Source: Amia ocellicauda (taxonomy: Eukaryota > Chordata > Actinopteri > Amiiformes > Amiidae). From it: DNA of 64,000 nt. Every line of letters starts with the position of its first letter. The first letter of the stretch is position 1. Both the position numbers and the translations under genes were made by a program. Below are positions 23,687 through 36,672 of the stretch, one piece after another. Location of the stretch: contig NC_089867.1 in assembly GCF_036373705.1 (NCBI RefSeq), positions 16,083,501 to 16,147,500 of the forward strand, written 5' to 3'. The notes under the pieces are model-generated. The model ran no database searches, was not told the origin of the DNA, and was given only the letters and a program-made list of their open reading frames with translations.

Positions 23687-23949
23687 GTCGAAGGGGTCAA
23701 ATACTTATTTCCCTCATTAACATGCAAATCAATTTATAACTTTTCTGAAATGCATTTTTCTGGATTTTTTTGTTGTTATTCTGTCTCTCACTGTTAAAAT
23801 ACACCTACCATTAAAATTATAGACTGATCATTTCTTTGTCAGTGGGCAAACCTACAAAATCAGCAGGGGATCAAATACTTTTTTCCCTCACTGTATGTTG
23901 GAAAAATATCAGTAAATCTCTATATCTGTAAATCTAGTCTCAAGACACA

Positions 23950-24232
23950 CAACTGTACCTGTACTTTAGCCAGCATCTTCTGACATCATGGCTCTCTGAC
24001 TCTAATGCACTTATGAAATGTTCCCTTGTGCTCCCGATGACTGAGCAGTTTTAATATCTTTACTCTACTTCTGAACGTATGCCTGCCCTACTCTATCTTG
24101 CCTCACTTTACACATATTGTACTTACTACACTTTATAATTCTTCAAACATTTATAGATATCAATCTCCCTGGGTAAGGGCGTCTGCTAAGAAGAAATTAA
24201 TAATAGAATAATAAAGTAATAATAATACACCT
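23950..24232 (+). repeat. SINE/LINE tail of the L2 type
   Basis: The stretch ends in GGGTAAGGGCGTCTGCTAAG followed by an AT-rich AATAAT-type run. This is close to the conserved 3' tail shared by many fish SINEs and their L2-clade partner LINEs. The body upstream is weakly recognisable as the same kind of repeat, and no tRNA-like head is seen. The left edge is approximate. Confidence 0.55.
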
Positions 24233-25337
24233 CGTTTTAACTTTTTTTATTTGCATTGTGGTTAAGTCTATTGTAGTACAGTAAAATCAACAATAAACAA
24301 TATTGTATCCTACTGTGAGGTGGCTCTGCAAATTATAATTATTTATTGTTACACAGATGGAAGGACCAGAATATAATTTCAGTTATGTTATTATTATCCT
24401 TTAATTTAATGAATGGCCTGGCATTATGGTAAATAAACCATTCCCTAGCTATTTAGCTTCTTTGTATGTCTCTCAATAAATATGAATAATATATCACATT
24501 CTGTGTAGTCCTCCATATGATGATTACATGTATTACATTACATATAACTGCGTTACATATATGTATTACACATAACTCCCAAAATACATTTTCAATGGTT
24601 TTCATTATAAAGTTCATGTACACCAAAGATCATTAATGAGACTTGTATTTCTCTGTTTCAAGAAAAAGCAACTTACTTACTAAATATCTTACTTCTTAAG
24701 CTTTTCATTCAGGTAACAATCAGCAAGATTTAGTTTTAGACAGTGAACATATGTGCTTTAATTAAAATAGCTAATTAAGATATGCAATGCTGGTGCTAAA
24801 ACTACTCATCAAAATAAGCTAAAACCTTACATTCCTTATACATTTTTTTTGCTTGACCATAAATGTTTTAATAGCCAGGGCTAGGAAGCATTGCACTTCC
24901 TTTATTTTTAATTCAGCCTCTGAACCTGAAGGACTGTAGGCATTTATGATTTATTCTTAATATATTCAGTACTTACTAATCATTTCCTCTGATTAATATA
25001 TATATATATATATGTATGTATGTATATATTTATGCACACTTGCCGATTTAAATATTAAGCTTGGCCAAGGAAAAAGAGCTACAAAATATTCTAAGACCTG
25101 GAAGGAATTTCTATTTTATCTCTAGTTACATAATCACATAATTAAGCCAATTAAGTAAAGGCGAACTCAGTTGAAAAGAAAACTAGGAGACACATCAATG
25201 CAAAGGACAATGAGTTTGACATCGCTGATAAACAGACATACACAAGAAGATATAATAATCAGGAAGGTACTGATAAGAGAGTGCTGTTATTTGGTTGTTT
25301 TTAAAAATGATCTTAAAATGAGTGCTTTTGTGGAAAA
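24233..25337. other. CDH17 downstream region and 3' UTR
   Basis: AT-rich, with no gene. A minus-strand AATAAA at 24,950-24,955 is a candidate CDH17 poly(A) signal, about 380 nt past the stop. A short (TA)n/(GTAT)n run lies near 24,998-25,028. Confidence 0.45.
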
Positions 25338-26020
25338 TTACTCTAACATTGGATTTATTTCTGCTGAACCATTAGGTTGTTTTGTCGTGTTTTCAGGATT
25401 CCTCTTTTTAATCCGGCAATACACAGTCATCAGAATCAAAGCTGTGAACACAAGGAACAGATGTCAGACATAAACATTTTTGTATAGAATATGTGTATCA
25501 GAGAGTGTACAACCATAACATAGCTTGGATGGATCATAGTTATAATATGCAAATAAATAATATTATTACTAAATACATATAACAATTATATATACCCATT
25601 ACTTTTAGTTAAACCATTAATTCATTTACCATATATAATATGGAAAAAGAAAATAAACTAGAGTTTACAGAAAATAAACTAAATTGGAAATGCCTGCTTA
25701 GTTGCATATGAAAGTCAAGTTAATTCTGTCAGATTATAGTTGTTTAACCCACAGCCCTCATCCTTAACCAAGAAAAGATGGGCTCTGTTTAAGCATACAT
25801 ACCAATGCATGCAAATGTTCCTCCCAGCACACCAGCAGTTAAGGTAATTGATGGCTTATCATTTTGTGTGTCTGGCTCAAAGTAGCAATCTCCATTCTTA
25901 GAACATGTACAAATGCCAACTAGTGATAAAAACATAAAATATAAATGTTACGGGCATGAAAATGAAATTAAATACATATACATATATTAATACAATATTA
26001 TATAGAAGTATATAATTGTA

Positions 26021-26052
<32 letters not shown>

Positions 26053-27135
26053 GAGACAGTGGCTGCATTTACATGCAAGTTTCAGTTGAATGGAATGACA
26101 GATTTAAATTGGCAAGGGAAATGGTTACAGTAAAATGATGTCACAGCATTCGGACTTTTTCATTCAACATTATATAACAGCATCATATTTAACAGAAGCA
26201 ATTGTGCTCATGTAAGCTGATATTTCTGGCAGAGTTCATTTAAACTACATTCATATTGCTCTGAATGTTGTGGTGTAGATCAATGTCTGTGTAAACGTTT
26301 TGAAATTCATCAGAAATTCATACAAAGGCGTGTGAGCGTCATACAACATCCAAATGTGAGACTTGACAGGTCTGTACTTAAAGCTGTACATTTAACAGGA
26401 CAGAAACTCACATGTATTGACACACATTGTTATATCTTACATTGGCTTAAAGACATTTAAACTGACTGATAGTTTCCAATTTGTTATTTTAAACAGACTT
26501 ACCTGAAAATGGTTGTGAATTTTCTAAATTTCCATGGTCTTTGATTTTTATGTCAACCTTGTGGGATTTCTCTTGAAAATTTTTGTGCTGCATTACAAGC
26601 TTTGCAAATGTTCCTAATAATGAAGGTGAAAAATAAATAAATTCCGAGCAATAAATTGTACAGGTACTGCAAATTATGTTAGATTCATGAGGTTTATTAT
26701 TACACTGCAAAACATGTGGAACTATAAATGTAGAAATAATCAAAACATTATTTTTTGTGTGTGTTATTTTGAGATTAATAATTATTTATCAAAATCAACA
26801 AAATGAAAGTGTGCTTACCGTTAATTTGTTCGATTTTCCAGTCCAGAGAGTACTTGTCATCAATGGAGAAGGTTAAAGGGGCTCCAAAGGGTGACAGATC
26901 AGGGTCTGTTGCCTCCAGCAGGATAACCTTGGGTTCTCCCAGAGGGTAGCAAAAGACTGCTTCAGGGTTTTGCATTGTCAATTTTGGGATATTGTCATTG
27001 ATATCATTCAAATAAATAGTGACTTGCACCTCTGTCTCCTGGTAAGGGATTTCTGCGTAAACAAAGAATAATACAGAAACATGATCAATACATTAATTTT
27101 CACAAAATCTGTCTTTATTTATGTATCTAGCTATC

Positions 27136-27197
<62 letters not shown>

Positions 27198-30100
27198 ATA
27201 TATTCAGGTATATATAACAAGTGTTGTGGGCTAATTTGAAATAAAATCAAAAGGAAGATCTGTTGGGTTTCTTCTTATTTGTCACCTGCAATTATAATTT
27301 ACAAAATTGAACATTTCCATGTGTGCAGTTTATCCTAAAAAGTATTTTTATATCATCTACCAAATGGACATGAAGAGACAAGACTATGTAGAATGTCCTA
27401 TCATTGAAAACTATGATGAAAATATGAGTCAATCTACAGCTCTGGAAAAAATGAAGAGACCACTGTAAAATTATCAGTTTCTCTGGTTTTACTATTTACA
27501 AGTATGTGTTTGGGTAAAAATAACATTTCTGTTTTATTCAATAAACTACTGACAACATTTCTCCCAAATTACAAATAAAAACATGAATGGAATGGAGTGG
27601 CTGCCATACATGTAGAGATGCTGATTTAAGAAAAAAATGCAGTGGTTAATTTTTTCCAGAGCTGAATATGGGCTGATAAGAGGTTGCAGGGAACACCCCT
27701 TCAGTACACACAACCGATGAAGCCACAACAGTAATGATATTTGTCCATCCGGATGAGAATCTAAGGCAGAGGTCTTCAGACACTATCCACTGGGCAATGT
27801 GCTTACCTTTCTCACGAGCAATAACGCGCACATTGTACACATCAGTCTTCTCCCGATCCAGGCTTGCTTTTGAACTTATATCTCCAGTATCGGGATTCAC
27901 TTCCAACCAGTTGAAGATGTCGTCTTCTAGTCTATAGCTAAATTATCAAAAAGAGCACAGTACTCTGAATATGAATCATCTTAAAATTAGTTAATATATA
28001 ATTATTCATCCATGTATAAAGGTTTCTATATACACACCTATATACACCCATTCCCTCACCCATCTTTGTTCTCAGATATATTTATTTGTTATAAATATAT
28101 ATACATTGAATTACCTGATTTTTGTATGTTCTGGGTCATTGGCATGTACATTTAGAATCACGGTTCCAACAGCAAGGTCTTCAAGGACAGTTTCCTGGTA
28201 AATAACGCTATCAAAAACTGGGGCTTCATTGACATCAGTAACATTAATGGTGACAAATGTTGAGGAACTGGAGTTATAATTTACTCCAGAAACCAAGGGC
28301 TCTGGGTTTCTCGCGTCAATACGAAGGCGATGAAGAGATTGAGCTTCGAAGTCAAGGGGCTGCAAAAAGAAATATATAAGTTAAAGTTAAGTAGATAGAA
28401 AATAAACATTCTTTCACAGAATCATTTTAATGAAATTGGGTTGATTAATTCATATTGTTTCAGTGTTTTAATGGTATGTTTGTATATATTGTTACATTAA
28501 TCACAAAGAGTAAGTGAGATGAGTACTGAATTGCTTTGCTTTTGGCCTCATTTTAATTTATTTTGCTGTTGTTTACCCAAGCTTTCTGATTAAAAGTCGA
28601 AACTCTTGACATATGCTTCTTCAATTTGATTACATTTTTTCTTAACATACATTCAATATTTGAAATATAAATATATAAATACATCCCAATTATATATGTT
28701 TGTGTTCTTTTATTTGGACACTTAGATCTTTATGAAAAGAAAAGCTAAAATATTGGTGTAAAAGCATTTGAATTTTCCAGGATTGCAAATATGAACACAT
28801 TTGTAAAGAGAACTTTGATCATTTGCATGCTTACCTTGACAATATAAAGATATCCTTCATTTGTTTCTTCATTTGTATTGATAGCAAAAACTCCTTCGGG
28901 ATCCCCTTCTCCGACAGTGTACACGATTTTTGAGCTGCCTGTTCCTGGGTCATCATTATCAGTCGCCTGTAGACTGAGCAAAGTGGTTCCAACAGCGGTG
29001 TCCTCTGACTTGGTTATGGGCTCATACTGAAAAGAAGGAAGCAGAGCTCAACCTGCCAGTTGTGTTTCATGCTGGGAGGGGTATGAATTTTCGCTACACA
29101 CATTAGCAGTTTTCTTTGATAATACAGCATTTTGTGAAGTTAGACAGTCCTAAACACTATGGCAAGTCAAAATATAATTGATAGATATCTTTAATTTATT
29201 TTAAAATATTTTCAAATATTTCAGGATATCTCTAAATCATTTCAAGATCTCTGCAAATCATTTAGATATATATTTAAAAGCATTTCGAGATATCTCTAAA
29301 TGATAATTTGGCTTTGCCATATTAAGCCAATAATGTGACAGTGTTGTGGTCAATCCATAGCTTCATTACTCTGAATAGTTTTTAACACAGTTCCCAGTGG
29401 TCTGAATACCTCCCCGTGCACAGCTTCAGTGCAATAAGCCATGGGGATGGACAGCACAATGTGAAGAGACATTCAGGCAGTGTCAGAAGATGTGTCTTAA
29501 AACCCAAGTGTTGGTCCATTTTGATACAAGAAAAGAATTTAGTTACCTGACTTTTTTGAAATATTGGAATCTGGTTGTTGATATCAATGATTTTTATGAC
29601 AATTTTGCATTCAGTGATTAATCCTGACAAAATAAAACAAATACATTAATAAAGAAACAAATAAATAATAATATTAATAACAACAACAACATGTCCTGAA
29701 TAATGCTTGTAATGTTATTTTCATTACTGAAAAGTGTTTGGTTGATTTTGTTTGCTTGCTTAGTTCCATAGCACTTTAGATTACAATGGATGAATAACCA
29801 AGTAATTATATGTATTGACGGTCTTACTGGTTAATATTACCAATTGGTTCATATTCTTCTGTAGTAACATATTATCATGTAACAATGTAACTATGATTGT
29901 AATGATAAAGTTTCCTACTGTAATTACATACCAACATTCTACAGTATTCTTTTATATTATTATTATTTGTAAGTTGGTAGTAATTGAGTAGTAATGTTGT
30001 AACATAATCAGTCCACTTCCAAGTCTGCTACTACTCCGTCTCTGTTAATTGTACACTGGTGATTTTGTTGAGTGTGTAATTATAGTTGAAAACAATTACA

Positions 30101-33100
30101 TGTTCTCTCTAATTACATTCTTATTCAAAACATAGTTAGAATATTTGAATGATTTGTAATTACCCAGTAAATATGTCATTACCATAACATTGCCACTTAA
30201 TTATACAGTAATTGCATGGTGATATGTGTACTGTAATTTAAAGTGCTGACATTATCTCTTAATTTAAATAACTGGGGAATATTTTTGTAATGCACAGTTA
30301 ATTACAATCAATGACCACAATTAATCAATAAAATGCACAAACACACCTGAGGCTTTCCCTCCCTTGTCAGAAACCTTCACTGTTAGGTTGTACTGTGGAA
30401 ACTCCCGCTTCTGGAAATGTGCGTTTTCAATCTGAATTTTCCCAAGATTTTCATCAATGCTGAACATGCTGGGAAAAGGATGCTTTGGCTCTTGACTCTT
30501 GATCTGATAGCTGAGCAAGGAGTTCTCTGTATTTTCTTCATCCAGATCTGTGACTTTTAGATTTCCAATCTCATTACCTAGTGATACACGAAACACAGAT
30601 ATGACAGAACCCATCCAGACAGGTCTAAACATCTTGAGCATACTGGTATGTAATATTAATCAGGAAAATAATCCATTTCCAATTGCTTAGACATACAACA
30701 ATTTATTTGAAAGGATCTGCATTTTATCTTGTACAATCAATTGAACATTTATTTATTTATTTTTCTTGGTGTAAATTATAATAAGATGATGATACTGTTA
30801 AAAAGGGCCCTGTCTATTGTTCCTTTAAAAACGATTCAATCTCTTACTCTTAAGATCCTATTTTGACCCTCAGTTAATAGCAGATTGGATTGCATATAGA
30901 ACTTCTATAGAAATCTAAGCGTGATAATAATCCATAAGAACAATCTCGACATCTCGAAGCAATATAAAATTGTAACTAGCTTTTAGTGCATTATATTTAA
31001 TGAGACTGATATAATGAGTAATATACAATTTGATAAGGAAGCAAACGTCAATGAATGGACTTACCTATTTTTTCATTTTCCTGCACCTCAAAAACAGTCT
31101 CTTTCTCCTCACACACTGGTGCATTGTCATTTTCATCCTCAACAGTGATGTGAATCTCCAATGGTCTGTCCAGATCATTATTATATTCATCTCGGACAAA
31201 TACCACCAATACATACTAAAACAGCAAGGGACATTGACACTAAATTGCAAATAACTATCTTGATACAGTCATGGTTTGTGTCAGTCACTCCACAAAACAC
31301 TTTTTTTTCTTTCAGATTGCTGATGTTATTGTACATTATTCAAGTATTGAGATAGTTACAAAAAGTTAATCAATTCATTTCTATACTGACCAAATCTGAA
31401 TATAAGGAATCAGAGAATCAAAGTAATGTAATATTTTATTTAGTAAACTAAACAAGGTCAGCAACAGTCCAAAAAGCTAAGAAGCTTGGAGGTGTAAAGG
31501 AGCTGTTTCTTCTACTGCCCCTACTCACCATATATTCATTAATAATTAAACATATGTATTCTTTCCATTACTTTAGAATTTTTGCAAATATTAAAATTAT
31601 TTACCATATCTTCTTCTTCCCTGTCAAGATGTTCAGTCAGAAAGATTCTGCCCTCTATATCTATCGTGAAGGGAAACTTTGGATACCTCTCCTTTTGTGC
31701 AAGTACATATACTGCTCCTGGTTCATTCCACTGGACCTGTAGATTGATCAAAAGAACTTATGTAATTCTGAGAAGAAAATGCTTTTTTTTAAAATGATTT
31801 TCCTCTGGCGAGAGCTCACCTGTGTGATCTGGAAGGGGTGCACTTCTGGCCAGTTCTCTGGAATGGACAATGGTTCGGGGGCGACCCAAAGATTCTGTTT
31901 CACCACAATGTTCACCTTTGTGCTTCCACTCAAAGCGTTTTCTGACAAGCCTTCTAAATCTTTGACGGCAATAATGAGAGTATAGTCAGCATCAATCTGT
32001 GGGTCCACCCTCAAACCGCCTGAAAGAAATGGAAAAATATTAGAAAGCATCCTTTGAATGTGTTATAGTTATGGACACCAAAAGGTTTGTAAGACTTGTA
32101 GTGTACAGCACATCATGTTGGTTTTGTAGTGATTACACAAATATAACTCCATATCAAACAGATATTATTATCAATGGTAGTAGTAAACACTGATGTGGGG
32201 TATTGAGAAGGGTGGGACCAGGGTGGGGTTCCAGGGGCCAGGGGCCATTTGGAACTAAGTCAAAAATAATGTTTTGCAGTGGAATTACCACGCTTTAAGG
32301 GGACGAATTTGCTTAGCTGTCATGCAGCGGTCAGCACAATCGTCACCAATATGATTTGGCATTTCAAAGGCTGTGCCACCACATTTCAAATGTTTTGGGC
32401 ACACCCCTGGTATTGAGATGTCAACACTCAGGAGATGAGAAGTCAGCAAGTGAAAGATGATTTCATTGTGTGCCAGGAGCACAACAATGAGCAGAGGCAC
32501 TGATTGCAGACAGGTTTGTCAGGGGGAATGTGTATCGTGATCCAGGGCCCAGGTGAGTGACCACAGGATATGAATGAGTACAATTAATGGAAAGATGGTA
32601 GGGCAATCAGAGGCACAGCCTGAATAGACTTGTTTTCTTGTTTAGGCAGATTTCACATAACAGATGGTTACCCCCGGAATCAGATGGAACAAAAGATTGA
32701 ATTCCTGCTGAAACCAATGGCTGCGTCCTCTGCTCTGCTGCAGCTACGTCCCAATAAAGAACCATTGATTGACAAGATTGCAGTCGAGCACTTTTTCCTT
32801 ACAGCAAGTATAAGTGCTTTCTTTATTCAATGTGCACAAACAAAGCCCTCACCATACAACCTCAGTTATCCAGCTGTGCCTTGAATTATTCTATTTCAGT
32901 TTTCCATTTCAGATATGACAGAAAAGGAAACAACTTACATGGCAAAATTACAAAGTTTAACTCTTTTCTCATGAGACACAACATCATGTTTTTGGAAACA
33001 CAATGGGTTTTGGGCGGGGGGGGTCTAAAAATATAAATATTATGGGAACATGTCCTAGATTTAAATATCAATGACAGACCTTTAATTCTCCAGCTTACAC

Positions 33101-34643
33101 TAACTTATAAATTGTTTTCAATTGTAGAACCAAAAAAGGTCTTAAAAGGTCTTGTAGCTAAGAATTGTTGTGACTGGTATTGTATTTTATTCTAATTCAT
33201 AATTATAAAATAGTTTAATTTCACCACTGAATAATTTTCCAATCTTGGTTAAGTCTTTAGGTACTAAGTGTGGGTCATGCCAGCTCAATGAATAATTCTT
33301 ATAAGTAAAAAACTTTAAATCGCTTCAGGTCTCACCTTTTCGCTGTACACATGTGAAGAATGGATTCATGTCATAGGTTACATTCTGTCTGGGAATGCAA
33401 TATGCATCAAATTTTCTCATCAAGCTCTGCAGACTGTCCTCTTCCTCTTCTTGATGAATCATGAATGGTGTTCTGGCCTTCAGTGCTTCTGTCCCTAAAA
33501 TGTGCAGAGACAGCGATTCATTTTTTCAGACCTTAATTTATTTATTTATTATTTGTGGGTTCTACTTTAATTTCCTCCATCATTCCACCAAGATTTGTTT
33601 TCCCAATAATCATTTTTTAAGGTTTATTATTTACACCTATTCAACTTCTAACATGTTCCAAAGATTTTTAATTCCAAGATTCCACTTGAAAAACCTTTAA
33701 TATTTTATTTTATTTTATTTAAGTTAACATAAATATGATTACATTAAAACACACACAAATAAATCAATAATGAAAATAGTGTGCCATTAATTTAGTTTGC
33801 TGTTTGAAAATCAGGTGGTTTCTAACATAGATTAATATGGTTTAATTTTATGAGAGTATTACTCCTTTCCAATAAGAAACTGTTCAGTTACCTGACACAT
33901 AAATACAATGTTAGCTACTTAGAATAGAAGTAAATTGATATTGTAACCTCAACATACCTTCTGGAGTAGTGGAAATATCCCCCGTTAACTGATCAATTTG
34001 AAAAAGAGGCACCTTGAGGCGATCTGGAATTTGATTTAAAATGCTGAATCTCAGTTTGCCATGGGAGGTGCTTGGGTCATCCAGATCGGTGGCAAAAACC
34101 TTCATGAAAGGCTCCCCTGAAAACAGGATGCATACGTTAGCACCTCAAACAGGCATTGGGAAAAGCTGGATTTTGTCTGACTTTGTATGATTTTGTAATG
34201 CATTTCTGTCAAAAATAAAATTATCTTTTACAATAGCACGTTTGAAGCATATATATAGATTTCGGTTTATGGAAAGTAACATGGCAGAAGAAGAAGAAAA
34301 AATTCTGAGTAATCAATAAATTACAAACCAGCTAATGAGTGCTCTCTCACAACTCCATTGTACTCAGACTGGTTGAAGATTGGCCTGTTGTCATTTACGT
34401 CTTTTACAATTATCGTGACTGAGATAGGTCCCTCCACTGTCTCTGATGTCTCATCAAGGGCTTCAATCTGTAATCAAAATATGAATAATATTATGGAATG
34501 AAAACCATAAATTACTAGAATTACACGATCAAAGTTATATTTGTATGTATTGTCTGCAACATTTTTCAAAGACATAGATCATTTGTACAATGATCTAGAT
34601 AATCAAAACAATATTAATAAATGTCTTACAAAGGGAGCACAAC

Positions 34644-34692
<49 letters not shown>

Positions 34693-36650
34693 AATAATTA
34701 TAATAATTATAATAATTATAATTCAATTTAAGCAAATTTTACAATCCTGATGTCAAAAATGACAGAGGGAGATTTTTGTATAGACCAGATATGGATTCCT
34801 ATCTGTGTTTGTATTAACCTACTGCTTATCTGAACCCTCAGATGAGATTCAGTGAAGTCATTTAAATGTTAAAAAAAAAAACAATGCCACCAAAATATGT
34901 GACCGATCATCTTGTGATGAGAAAGTGTGAAGGCTGGAGGTCAGGTTACAATGTGCACCAAGTTTCAGGTATTGTATTTGGTTTAAGAGAAGAAAATGTT
35001 TCCTAAAAAAGCAACATGGCAGCCAAACAACAAGGAAATAAACATATATGTAAAGAGCCTTCAGTGCTAGGCCATCTGATGATGATAATGATGGTGATTA
35101 ATGTGATTCCAGACATTGTTACCACTTCACTTCTGTACCGTTAAACTGTGACTCTGCTTTTCCTCCCAGTCAAGTGCATGCTGTAGATACAGCCATCCAT
35201 CATTGTCAATTTCAATTTTATTGTCTGTCTCCCCCGTTACTCGAAATGTCTTCACTGCAAGATCAGATGCTTTGAACTAAAATAAAAACGCACAAACAAC
35301 TGCATTACAATCAGGTTTTAAAATACAGTTCAGTCCCAGCTTTCAATAAGTAATGAATTACTTTCACTTTCGCAGTATACAGTTTTTAATGATTAATCCT
35401 GGTTAATCGTGCTGCACCCTTTTATTTCTTTATAGAACTTTTAACCAGGACAGAAATGACTCATTTACAATTAGACTTTTAAATGCCAGTTTTATGTTCG
35501 GATTGTGAAATGAAATGCAGTCTGTAACGATTTAAAAAGTAAAGTATGCCACTCCTTATACTAAAGCTAATCCAAATAATGGTAGTCGCAAAGTATTTTC
35601 CTACTGTATATTATTTAATTAACACTTATATTAAATAGTGACCAAAATTGTGCATGATTCCTAATGGAATTGGTCAGGAAGGGAGGGAAGACAAATATAT
35701 GCCTATGGTATCCTAATCATCAAAAACTGAAGGGTACCTGATAGATTGGATATGGTGTCTCAGTTCCTTCTTGAACGTCTAGGATCTTGTCCACCATTGG
35801 ACCCTTCTTGTGTTCCCAGAATTCAGTTTTCGTAATCGTCTTAAAAAACAATAAAGCAGCCTAAGTGGTAGCTGGGAGAACTGCACACATTTTAACAACA
35901 GTTACAGTAATTTACTTACTACCAGTACTAGCTATTTTTCAGGTATTGTGAGATATATCATGAAACAATGCATATACCTAGCTTGAAATACTGTTAGGAT
36001 AGAATATTTTCAATGAAGTATGCTCTCATTTGAAACAAATGACTAAAATGGACTCAGAACTTAGTAATTGTTGCATGACACTTCGGGCAATGTCCTTGTT
36101 AATGTATAGCAAGATACATTGATAAACATTAATGAATGGGTAGATGTTACTCTGGGGACTTTCAAAATGTTCATACATTACATGTGTTGAGAATCAAATA
36201 TGAAATGTATTTGTTTTTCATAACGTCTCATACTATACATACTTTAACTTCTGAACACATCTGAAATACTCATGCGGAATCTAAGATGAGGACATTACAT
36301 AAAATATCAGTTTTTTTGGTGTTGTTTGAGGCAAAAACAAAGCAGAAGGTTAAAAGAACAACTGCATATGTAAATCATACACACACACTCAACTCACACA
36401 CTTGAGTAACTTTGACCTTTCTTTGTATGAAACCATTCAGAGTTGTTGATTTTTTTCTCCACCCTTTTATGGTGTTTTATGGTGTCCCAGACCAAAGGAC
36501 TTATTCAATGGAGGTGCAAACTGGAAGGGGGTTTGGTGGCCAGATTGGCAGTCAGGCAGTCAGTCAAATAAAACCTGATCATATTAAATGCATACTTACC
36601 ACAGTACATAGGAGAACAATTAGATATATATTACATTGATTGAGAATCAT
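25338..36650 (-). CDS. CDH17: Cadherin-17 (LI-cadherin)
   Basis: A single-pass adhesion cadherin with a short tail that does not bind catenins. Coding exons in order: 36600-36650, 35738-35839, 35139-35276, 34329-34467, 33958-34116, 33336-33494, 31820-32019, 31605-31736, 31065-31215, 30347-30577, 29547-29623, 28835-29026, 28115-28359, 27807-27937, 26819-27052, 26503-26613, 25803-25919, 25338-25441; phases close to 890 aa. It has a signal peptide (MILNQCNIYLIVLLCTV), seven cadherin repeats with Ca2+ motifs (DVNDNRP, DENDNAP, DVNEAPV, DINDNIP), a membrane helix in the last two exons and a tail of about 25 residues. The linker QNLWVAPEP lacks DXNDN, as in human CDH17, which separates it from classical cadherins. 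Human has 832 aa; the excess is mainly an acidic exon (33336-33494). The exon with the start has its own acceptor (exon end 36,672), so a non-coding exon lies upstream. Confidence 0.95.
26021..26049. repeat. (AT)n microsatellite in CDH17
   Basis: Pure AT dinucleotide run in a CDH17 intron. Confidence 0.95.
27139..27194. repeat. (AT)28 microsatellite in CDH17
   Basis: A 56-bp uninterrupted AT run in the intron just upstream of the exon at 26,819-27,052. It is the longest simple repeat in the window. Confidence 0.96.
27437..27664. mobile_element. Non-autonomous Tc1/mariner MITE
   Basis: The 228-bp element has terminal inverted repeats CAGCTCTGGAAAAAAT and ATTTTTTCCAGAGCTG. It is preceded by TA at 27,435-27,436; the right-hand TA is degraded (AATA). 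It has no coding capacity. The ends match a widespread fish Tc1-type family that I recognise by sequence. It lies in a CDH17 intron, 143 bp from the exon at 27,807. Confidence 0.8.
29184..29302. repeat. Degenerate minisatellite, about 21-28 bp unit
   Basis: Four to five imperfect copies of a unit like ATTTCGAGATATCTCTAAAT run in tandem in a CDH17 intron. Several units contain GATATC, which is itself palindromic. Confidence 0.7.
29820..30310. repeat. AT-rich region with TAATTAC-type motifs
   Basis: Many dispersed TAATTAC / GTAATTA motifs occur in both orientations through this CDH17 intron. They suggest an old dispersed repeat, but no ends or duplications could be defined. Confidence 0.35.
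32020..33335. other. Largest CDH17 intron in the cadherin-repeat region, unassigned content
   Basis: This CDH17 intron is longer than its neighbours. The part from about 32,160 to 32,900 has a higher GC content than the flanks and several short open frames on both strands. None shows a domain I recognise. An old repeat insertion is likely, but I found no termini. Confidence 0.35.
34644..34724. repeat. (ATT)n microsatellite in CDH17
   Basis: About 15 tandem TAT units followed by an AT-rich palindromic run (ATAATTATAATAATTATAAT). Its translation gives meaningless runs of Leu and Ile. Confidence 0.95.
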
Positions 36651-36672
36651 CCTGAATTATAAATGTGGGAAC

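Larger units (their letters stand above)
22307..23893 (+). mobile_element. Tc1-like element, copy 1 (DD34E)
   Basis: The 1587-bp element is flanked by TA at 22,305-22,306 and 23,894-23,895. Long terminal inverted repeats of about 200 bp each begin CAGTGAGGG and contain a second internal GAGGGAAATAAGTATTTGA repeat, which gives the IR/DR arrangement seen in fish Tc1 elements. It carries one transposase frame (broken) and a large hairpin before it. It is nearly identical to copy 2 at 47,554-49,138, so both derive from one active family. Confidence 0.96.

Noticed and set aside
32285-32884. Open frames in a long CDH17 intron as a nested gene
   Set aside because: Two short frames on opposite strands, no recognised domain and no consistent exon structure. 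An old repeat is more likely.
34541-34750. Open frame with long Leu and Ile runs
   Set aside because: It is the translation of an (ATT)n microsatellite.
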